The notes beneath the pieces were generated by a model, which saw nothing but the letters and a program-made list of their open reading frames with translations, was not told where the DNA came from and made no database searches. Below, in pieces: positions 5,980 through 10,507 of a DNA stretch of 10,507 nucleotides. Every line of letters starts with the position of its first letter. The stretch's first letter is position 1. Made by a program: the position numbers and the translations under genes. This DNA is from an uncultured Eubacteriales bacterium (GTDB taxonomy: Bacteria; Bacillota; Clostridia; Monoglobales; UMGS1388): NCBI GenBank assembly GCA_900551345.1, contig URVP01000038.1:1-10507 (forward strand), read 5' to 3'.

Positions 5980-7530
5980 ATGAACTGTATTGTGAAACTT
6001 TCAAATAATGACAGCTGGTTTTTTTACCACGATACCTCTAACGGTATTTGTTTTTGCAAACTTAATTCTTTGGGAGTTATAAATGAACCGTCAGTGCTAT
6101 CCGCAGATTCTCCCGATGATTTTGATGTTATATGCGACGATGAGAATAACATTCACCTATGCTGCCAAAGCAGTGAAGGTGATATAGTGTATTTCAGATA
6201 CAGTAATGGTTTGTGGAACAAAACTGTTTTACTTAAAAGCAAATCATCTTCAACAGGCAAAAAAAATTTCCATCTGTTTTGTATAAATGGTTGGATTAAT
6301 ATAATTTGCGTCCTGGAATACCGGGGTAAAAATATGCTTATTCATTATATTCCCAGAAGAAATGCCGAAGCTCCCCAGGTAATAGACTACATAGGTGAAT
6401 CATATACAGCGTCCTCAGACTCTTTTGGAAATATTTATATCTTTTATGACAGCGAAATTAACAGTTCTTTCGGCAGTAAAAAATATTTATGGGGTCAGAA
6501 AAAATGGTCGGATTTTAATCCTTCACCCAAATATGACCGCTGTGACACAATCCTCACTTTATTTGACGGACAAGGGAATCTTAATATAGCTGCATGTCGA
6601 AATAAGGAGATACATTACATGAGAGAAGATAAGGATGAAATTATATCAACCGGTGACAGACCGGTATTGTACTACATAAAAAATACCTGCGTTCTCCAAT
6701 GGGAGTACCGCGGGAAAATATACAGTGCTATAAGTAAAAACAATTGCAAGAGCTGGGAAAAATGCGGAGAGTACCATATTAATAAAAGATGCATACCGGA
6801 AATATATAAAATTTGCTGTCCGCATAAGCGACCGGGTATAATTGCAGACTATTGCTACGGGTACAGAAGTTACGAAAAAATCGTTTTGCTAGGACTTGAA
6901 AACATGGCATACGGAAACGATACTGTTACAGAAGTAAACACCACTGAGCTACCCGACACCAACACTATGGAAGCAGTATTCGAATCTGGAGATAGCAATA
7001 TAAAGGAAAGCAATTCGTTTAAGGAAACCTTTACCGAATATCACAAACAGACTGAATATCCAAAAGAAAAAGATGATTCAAGCATAATTTTAAACAAAAT
7101 TCTCATATCAATTAATTCAGCATCAGACACACTTTCACGGATAGAAAAAAGAATTTATGCATGCGAATCAAAACTGGAAAATATCGAAAGCAAAATAAAA
7201 GAACTGCCCGAAAGCAGTTCTAAAAAAAAACAGATTTATTCCATGGTAGTATTGTCATTAATGATAGATTGTAATTCATCAAGAAAAGACTGTATATCTT
7301 TAAACTCACGGTATACCGAAGCAAATCTAACATATGCAACAGCGTCCAAGTCTCTAAGGCGGGCAAGAACAAGCTCGCCTATTTCCTCCGATGTTATTTC
7401 ACGGCGCTGCATTTCGTATATCTTATTTTCTACCGAATCAACAACTTTTTCAAGCTGTTTTATTCCTATAGGACGCTTCTCGCAGGCACGCATAAGCCCC
7501 ATAATAAGCTTGTTGCGGTCAAATGCCTGA
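5980..7530 (+). CDS. Propeller-like repeat protein with C-terminal coiled coil; 3' end overruns nrdR
   Basis: An unrecognised cytoplasmic protein, open for 516 codons; the native chain probably ends near residue 416. Residues 1-310 contain repeated blade-like units (D-D-E-N-N-I-H-L, D-S-F-G-N-I-Y-I-F-Y, D-G-Q-G-N-L-N-I-A-A) and one degenerate Asp-box (S-K-N-N-C-K-S-W, residues 249-256), so a sialidase- or WD-like beta-propeller is likely. Residues 315-365 are polar and low complexity. About 366-408 form a heptad coiled coil suited to oligomerisation. Codons 417-516 lie antisense to nrdR and show no domain character. They are reached only because an A9 run (7222-7230) is read in this frame. 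One base fewer gives a stop at 7247-7249; one more, at 7272-7274. GAGG at 5969-5972 serves the ATG. The gene is divergent from the cysteine-rich 176-aa gene, with a possible sporulation-type promoter. Function is unknown. Confidence 0.72.
   Translation: MNCIVKLSNNDSWFFYHDTSNGICFCKLNSLGVINEPSVLSADSPDDFDVICDDENNIHLCCQSSEGDIVYFRYSNGLWNKTVLLKSKSSSTGKKNFHLFCINGWINIICVLEYRGKNMLIHYIPRRNAEAPQVIDYIGESYTASSDSFGNIYIFYDSEINSSFGSKKYLWGQKKWSDFNPSPKYDRCDTILTLFDGQGNLNIAACRNKEIHYMREDKDEIISTGDRPVLYYIKNTCVLQWEYRGKIYSAISKNNCKSWEKCGEYHINKRCIPEIYKICCPHKRPGIIADYCYGYRSYEKIVLLGLENMAYGNDTVTEVNTTELPDTNTMEAVFESGDSNIKESNSFKETFTEYHKQTEYPKEKDDSSIILNKILISINSASDTLSRIEKRIYACESKLENIESKIKELPESSSKKKQIYSMVVLSLMIDCNSSRKDCISLNSRYTEANLTYATASKSLRRARTSSPISSDVISRRCISYILFSTESTTFSSCFIPIGRFSQARISPIISLLRSNA
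7192..7221 (-). terminator. Intrinsic terminator of nrdR
   Basis: On the minus strand the 8-bp stem AGAACTGC/GCAGTTCT (7221-7214 with 7207-7200), loop of six, is followed by a T-rich tract TTTATTTT. It begins 14 nt after the nrdR stop codon. On the plus strand the same bases code for residues 407-414 of the convergent propeller-like protein and are followed by A9, so it works in the minus direction only. Confidence 0.85.
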
Positions 7531-7703
7531 CGGGAACCGTCTTTTTTTATTACAGCAAGAGAAACACCTTCTACCTTTTCGTAAGTGCTGAATCTCTTTC
7601 CGCATTTGAGACATTCACGGCGCCGTCTGATAGTCTCGCCGTCCTCACTTGTTCTTGAATCTATTACCTTGCTTTCCAAACAGCCGCAATACATACATTT
7701 CAT
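7236..7703 (-). CDS. nrdR: Transcriptional repressor NrdR
   Basis: A 155-residue protein, the usual NrdR length. The N-terminal zinc ribbon has C3, C6, C31 and C34 around the family signature S-K-V-I-D-S-R and I-R-R-R-R-E-C-L-K-C-G-K-R-F-S-T-Y-E. Residues about 49-139 are the ATP-cone that senses ATP/dATP. NrdR represses ribonucleotide reductase genes when dATP is high. An in-frame ATG at 7724 would add seven residues, but the ribosome binding site GGGAG lies inside that extension and 9-10 nt upstream of the ATG at 7703. The canonical M-K-C start supports 7703. The gene has its own promoter (7783-7755) and terminator (7221-7192) and sits downstream of ylmC/ymxH. Its last 295 bases are overlapped by the open frame of the convergent propeller-like gene. 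Confidence 0.97.
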   Translation of the reverse strand: MKCMYCGCLESKVIDSRTSEDGETIRRRRECLKCGKRFSTYEKVEGVSLAVIKKDGSRQAFDRNKLIMGLMRACEKRPIGIKQLEKVVDSVENKIYEMQRREITSEEIGELVLARLRDLDAVAYVRFASVYREFKDIQSFLDELQSIINDNTTME

Positions 7704-7754
7704 TATATAAACACTCCCGAGCATTATATGTAATATTCAACTTTAATTTAGGAG

Positions 7755-7783
7755 ATTATATCACAATTTTTATGCCGGTTCAA
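7755..7783 (-). promoter_or_regulatory. Promoter of nrdR
   Basis: On the minus strand TTGAAC (7783-7778) and a perfect TATAAT (7760-7755) are separated by 17 bases, with TGA directly before the -10 (extended -10). It lies in the 97-base gap after the upstream ylmC/ymxH gene and leaves a leader of about 45 nt before the ATG at 7703. No convincing NrdR box was seen. Confidence 0.7.
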
Positions 7784-7824
7784 TGTTTTTTAGGTTACAA
7801 TTTTATAAAAAATATGTGAACATT

Positions 7825-8109
7825 TTACGAAGTGACCCTCGTTCTGCAATCAATTTGATCTTCGGGCATATCGTATCTTTTTGTTTCGACAATTATAATA
7901 TCGTCCCCTATTTTCCTAATCTGTTTCCATGGTATTACTATGTTTTCTGTTTTTGAGAAAAAACCTTTCATACTGTTTTGGCGGGGTACAATAAGAGACA
8001 GCAGCCGACCTGAAATAATGTCAATCTCGCAGTCACACACAAAACCAAGTCTCTTTCCGTCATAAACATCGATTACCTCTTTGTTTCTTAAATCCTGAAG
8101 CTTATCCAT
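7825..8109 (-). CDS. YlmC/YmxH family sporulation protein (PRC-barrel)
   Basis: A 94-residue protein made of a single PRC-barrel domain, the normal size for the YlmC/YmxH family of spore-formers. Typical features are L-R-N-K-E-V-I-D-V-Y-D-G-K-R-L-G near the start, D-C-E-I-D-I-I-S-G-R-L-L-S-L-I-V-P in the middle, and N-I-V-I-P-W-K-Q-I-R-K-I-G-D-D-I-I-I-V. Members are associated with sporulation, but no precise activity is established. AGGGAGAG about 10 nt upstream supports the ATG at 8109. TATAAT at 8137-8132 (minus strand) could be its -10, but no good -35 accompanies it. It lies between nrdR and the activase/CmpB operon and is separated from that operon by the terminator at 8167-8197. Confidence 0.9.
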   Translation of the reverse strand: MDKLQDLRNKEVIDVYDGKRLGFVCDCEIDIISGRLLSLIVPRQNSMKGFFSKTENIVIPWKQIRKIGDDIIIVETKRYDMPEDQIDCRTRVTS

Positions 8110-8166
8110 TTATATCACTCTCCCTACTTGAATTATATTGCACACAAGCCTTTTTTATGAGTATGT

Positions 8167-8197
8167 AAAAAAGCGCGCAACATATATTGCACGCTTT
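8167..8197 (-). terminator. Intrinsic terminator of the dehydratase-activase-CmpB operon
   Basis: On the minus strand an 11-bp stem (8197-8187 with 8180-8170, one G-T pair) with a 6-base loop ends in six T (8172-8167). It lies 22 nt after the stop codon of the membrane protein gene. On the plus strand the wobble becomes a C-A mismatch, so it is built for minus-strand transcripts. Confidence 0.9.
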
Positions 8198-8218
8198 AAG
8201 CCGGTTAAAATAGTTTTA

Positions 8219-8764
8219 TTAACCAAACAAATGAATCAGCTTGTAACTTACATTACTGTACTCCCGCCGGAAGGACTCAATATAATCAGCTGCAAAATAA
8301 ACAGAAGCAGTAAATGCTGCGATTATAATGCCGGTTGTGTCTGCCATTGATATAAATGACTCTACGGCAGGGTTAATATACTTTATAAGTAATACAGCCA
8401 TAAATCCCCAGGCTACAGATGAAGAAAGACATATATGTCCTTTGTAGTTAAAAGGCTGACGGGAATAATCCCAGTATCTTTTTCCGAAGATAATCTGCAT
8501 AACCTCTCCGGTTGCATATTCTATAATTGTTATAACGGCTGCACCTACAAAATATGCAAGAAGTATATTTTGCAAGAGAAAATTCTGCATTGAAATTAAT
8601 ATCATTGCACATACGCCGTATATAATTACAAACGGTCCCGAAACAAAACCTCTGTTTTCCGGGCTTAGATGACAAAGAGATACATAGCTGCTCTCAAAGC
8701 ACCATCCTAAAAAACAATATACATAGAACATTAATCCGTAATATGCCAAAACTTCAAAAAACAC
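8219..8764 (-). CDS. Putative ABC-transporter type IV / CmpB-like membrane protein
   Basis: A membrane protein of about 181 residues with four to five hydrophobic helices, matching the Pfam family called putative ABC-transporter type IV (ABC_trans_CmpB). Family marks are F-L-G-W-C-F-E-S near residue 20, N-R-G-F-V-S-G-P-F-V-I-I-Y-G near 40-50, and W-D-Y-S-R-Q-P-F-N-Y-K-G-H-I-C-L-S near 100-115. Despite the name, no transport substrate is established, and no ATPase partner is encoded here. The start is uncertain: a GTG at 8773 directly touches the ribosome binding site AAAGG (8778-8774), while the in-frame GTG at 8764 lies 9 nt from it and is preferred. It follows the activase gene with about 11-20 nt gap and is the last gene before the operon terminator. 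Confidence 0.88.
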   Translation of the reverse strand: MFFEVLAYYGLMFYVYCFLGWCFESSYVSLCHLSPENRGFVSGPFVIIYGVCAMILISMQNFLLQNILLAYFVGAAVITIIEYATGEVMQIIFGKRYWDYSRQPFNYKGHICLSSSVAWGFMAVLLIKYINPAVESFISMADTTGIIIAAFTASVYFAADYIESFRREYSNVSYKLIHLFG

Positions 8765-8784
8765 CGGCAGCACCCTTTGCTATT

Positions 8785-9738
8785 TTATACAGAGGCGCTC
8801 CATTTTCCGCATTTGTCGCCCCACATAGCCTTAGTCTTGCCATCTACGATAACTTTTATTACTTCACATGCATTACTGCATCCGTCACATTCAAAACTTT
8901 TGGGTACGAAGTCCAAATCAATTGCGTCAAATCCGTTAAATTCAGACTTTTCTTTATTTTCTGCCTTCGCCAACAAAGCCATACCTATTGCACCCATAAC
9001 ATTATAATATTTGGGAATTATAACCTTATGACCTACCTGTTCCTCAAAGGCTTTTATTATACCCTTATTTGCTGCTACACCACCCTGAAATACAAAAGGC
9101 GGATTGAGCTGTTTGCCGTGTCCCAAATTGTTAAGATAGTTTCTTACAAGAGCTTCACAAAGTCCGTTAATGATTTCAGCTTTGGAATAACCGTACTGCT
9201 GCTTTGCTATCATGTCACTTTCAGCAAAAACTGTACATCTACCTGCTATGCTAACCTTGTTTTCTGCGGTAAGTGCTAAATCACCAAAATCATCAATAGG
9301 CACATTAAGTCTTTCCGCCTGATGGTCAAGGAATGAACCTGTACCCGCAGCACATACCGTATTCATTGAGAAATCTGTTACAACTCCGTTTTTAAGTATG
9401 ATTATTTTGGAATCCTGACCGCCTATTTCAAAAATGGTGCGTACATCAGGATGATAATGCACTGTTGCAGCCGCATGGGCGGTTATTTCATTTTTAACTA
9501 TATCTGCCCCCACCATCAGACCTATCATCTGTCGTCCGCTGCCGGTTACACCTACACCGCAAACTGTATAATCAGTGCCCTCCAGCTTATTTTTGAGCAT
9601 TTTCATGCCCTCTTTAACTGAATTGATTGGTTGACCTTGGGTACGAATGTACTCAGAAAATATAACATCGCCGTCATGGTTCATAGCGATTACATTTGTA
9701 CTTACCGATCCGGTATCTACACCTATGTAAATCTTCAT
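8785..9738 (-). CDS. 2-hydroxyacyl-CoA dehydratase activase (BadF/BadG/BcrA/BcrD/HgdC family)
   Basis: A 317-residue ASKHA-fold ATPase. Nucleotide-binding motifs are G-V-D-T-G-S-V-S-T-N (6-15), G-V-G-V-T-G-S-G-R (61-69), E-I-G-G-Q-D-S-K (104-111) and F-Q-G-G-V-A-A-N (217-224). The two ligands of the [4Fe-4S] cluster bridging the dimer are C129 (C-A-A-G-T-G-S-F-L) and C168 (G-R-C-T-V-F-A-E-S-D). Such proteins use ATP to push a low-potential electron into 2-hydroxyacyl-CoA dehydratases or benzoyl-CoA reductases and are very oxygen sensitive. The C-terminus carries four further cysteines (284, 287, 291, 310), seen in some longer activases, possibly for a second metal site. GGAGGT, inside the end of the upstream gene, serves the ATG. 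Only 2 nt separate the two genes, so translation is coupled with the dehydratase-related partner. Confidence 0.93.
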   Translation of the reverse strand: MKIYIGVDTGSVSTNVIAMNHDGDVIFSEYIRTQGQPINSVKEGMKMLKNKLEGTDYTVCGVGVTGSGRQMIGLMVGADIVKNEITAHAAATVHYHPDVRTIFEIGGQDSKIIILKNGVVTDFSMNTVCAAGTGSFLDHQAERLNVPIDDFGDLALTAENKVSIAGRCTVFAESDMIAKQQYGYSKAEIINGLCEALVRNYLNNLGHGKQLNPPFVFQGGVAANKGIIKAFEEQVGHKVIIPKYYNVMGAIGMALLAKAENKEKSEFNGFDAIDLDFVPKSFECDGCSNACEVIKVIVDGKTKAMWGDKCGKWSASV

Positions 9739-9740
9739 TT

Positions 9741-10507
9741 TTAAACCTCCAATAATACATTTGACTGCTTTTTCGTACTCTTGCCGTTTTTAAAAAGTTT
9801 TTTATTACGGCAAAGATCAACAAAAGCTTCAAGTCTTGTTTGTGTATTTGCTTCACCCGTCTGTTCATCAATAGACATGGACAGTATGGGCAGGTCCATA
9901 TCTTCGCACATCTGAGGTATAATACTTCTTGTTATAAGTTCCGGCAGGCAAGCAAAAGGCATAAGATGTATTACTCCATCATATCCCATATCTGCAAACT
10001 CCATAATCCAGCCGGTATTTTCCATATCGTGACCGCCGCAGTTGCACGATTTGTATTTTTCTGCTTTAGTCCACATTTTCCAGCCTTTTGATTTATTTAT
10101 TTTTCTCGGAAGAATATTGTGTTCTACCCATGATGAGATACGCTGTACATTAAACACTTCCACGCCAAGCTCGTTAAGTCGTTTTTCGATGTACACATTT
10201 GCCGACGGTTCCATCGCTATGTATATTTCGCCCACAATTCCTATTCTTATTTTCTTATCCTCATCGATATTTTTTATGGGAACTTCAGAAAGCATCTGCA
10301 TTGCTTTTTTATATACTTTGTCTACGCCGCCGTTTTCTTTGTAGTTTTCATACATCTGACTGATCTGAGTCCGTGCATAGTCAAAAGACCCTCTTTTCAT
10401 TTCATAAGCACGGTTAACCTTGATATAATCATCTATAATGTCAAGCTGTTTAAGCATTTTCATAGCATTTACAACGGCAGGGATAACTTTAACAATGGGT
10501 GTTTTAT
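9741..10507 (-). CDS. 2-hydroxyacyl-CoA dehydratase-related protein (COG3581-like), C-terminal part
   Basis: The frame is open to the right window edge, so the ATG at 10463 is probably internal and only the last 254 residues are seen. The fragment resembles the CoA dehydratase/activase-related proteins that accompany HgdC-like activases. It shows I-R-I-G-I-V-G-E-I-Y near residue 87, a C-N-C-G-G-H pair (C154, C156), M-P-F-A-C-L-P-E with C186, and then I-D-E-Q-T-G-E-A-N-T-Q-T-R-L-E-A-F-V-D near 212. The cysteines are candidate Fe-S ligands. It should act in the cytoplasm with the activase encoded 2 nt downstream, accepting the ATP-driven electron. The true substrate is unknown; proteins of this type often lack the partner subunits of known fermentation dehydratases. 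Family assignment rests on motif memory and context. Confidence 0.82.
   Translation of the reverse strand, partial: KTPIVKVIPAVVNAMKMLKQLDIIDDYIKVNRAYEMKRGSFDYARTQISQMYENYKENGGVDKVYKKAMQMLSEVPIKNIDEDKKIRIGIVGEIYIAMEPSANVYIEKRLNELGVEVFNVQRISSWVEHNILPRKINKSKGWKMWTKAEKYKSCNCGGHDMENTGWIMEFADMGYDGVIHLMPFACLPELITRSIIPQMCEDMDLPILSMSIDEQTGEANTQTRLEAFVDLCRNKKLFKNGKSTKKQSNVLLEV

Noticed and set aside
7703..7800. NrdR box for autoregulation upstream of nrdR
   Set aside because: No sequence resembling the ACACwATATaTwGTGT-type box is present near the promoter.
8138..8350. 70-codon plus-strand open frame
   Set aside because: It crosses the minus-strand operon terminator and the 3' end of the CmpB-like gene and has no ribosome binding site.
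8743..9279. 178-codon plus-strand open frame
   Set aside because: It lies antisense to the activase gene with its conserved motifs; the translation has no family character and no ribosome binding site.
9840..10344. Two plus-strand open frames opposite the dehydratase-related gene
   Set aside because: Both are antisense to a coding region with recognisable Cys motifs and have no supporting signals.

Overview
The window looks like chromosomal DNA from an anaerobic, spore-forming member of the Clostridia (Firmicutes). It is AT-rich, with strong AGGAGG-type ribosome binding sites and short intergenic gaps. It carries a YlmC/YmxH sporulation protein next to nrdR, a CmpB-type membrane protein, and an oxygen-sensitive 2-hydroxyacyl-CoA dehydratase/activase pair. 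I see no rRNA, tRNA, CRISPR array or transposase. Genus-level placement is not possible from the sequence alone.

Left part (1-3483): a secreted protein with a carbohydrate-binding-like domain runs off the left edge on the minus strand. Divergent from it is a plus-strand set: a PocR/AraC regulator, an AEC-family permease and an E-D-H-E xylose-isomerase-like TIM-barrel enzyme, closed by a strong terminator at 3454-3483. The 283-base divergent gap contains good promoters on both strands and repeats that could be operators. The set reads as a small ligand-responsive uptake and isomerisation locus with unknown substrate.

Middle (3484-5350): a 28-codon lysine-rich ORF with a near-perfect Shine-Dalgarno lies just upstream of a large serine recombinase (Ser10, RxxR, zinc ribbon, coiled coil). 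A bidirectional terminator follows. This may be a very small mobile element or a remnant. I could not identify attachment sites.

Centre right (5349-7530): two divergent genes of unknown function share a 100-base gap. One is a cysteine-rich 176-aa protein on the minus strand. The other, on the plus strand, is a propeller-like protein with a C-terminal coiled coil. Both have -10 elements resembling mother-cell sporulation promoters (sigma-K-like and sigma-E-like), so a spore-coat or spore-formation role is a reasonable guess. The plus ORF stays open through an A9 tract and runs antisense into nrdR for 95 codons, which is probably not its native end.

Right part (7192-10507), all minus strand: the end of a 2-hydroxyacyl-CoA dehydratase-related protein, its ATP-dependent activase (2-nt gap) and a CmpB-like membrane protein (11-nt gap) form one operon ending at the 8167-8197 terminator. 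Downstream are ylmC/ymxH and then nrdR, which has its own good promoter and a terminator lying inside the 3' end of the convergent propeller gene.
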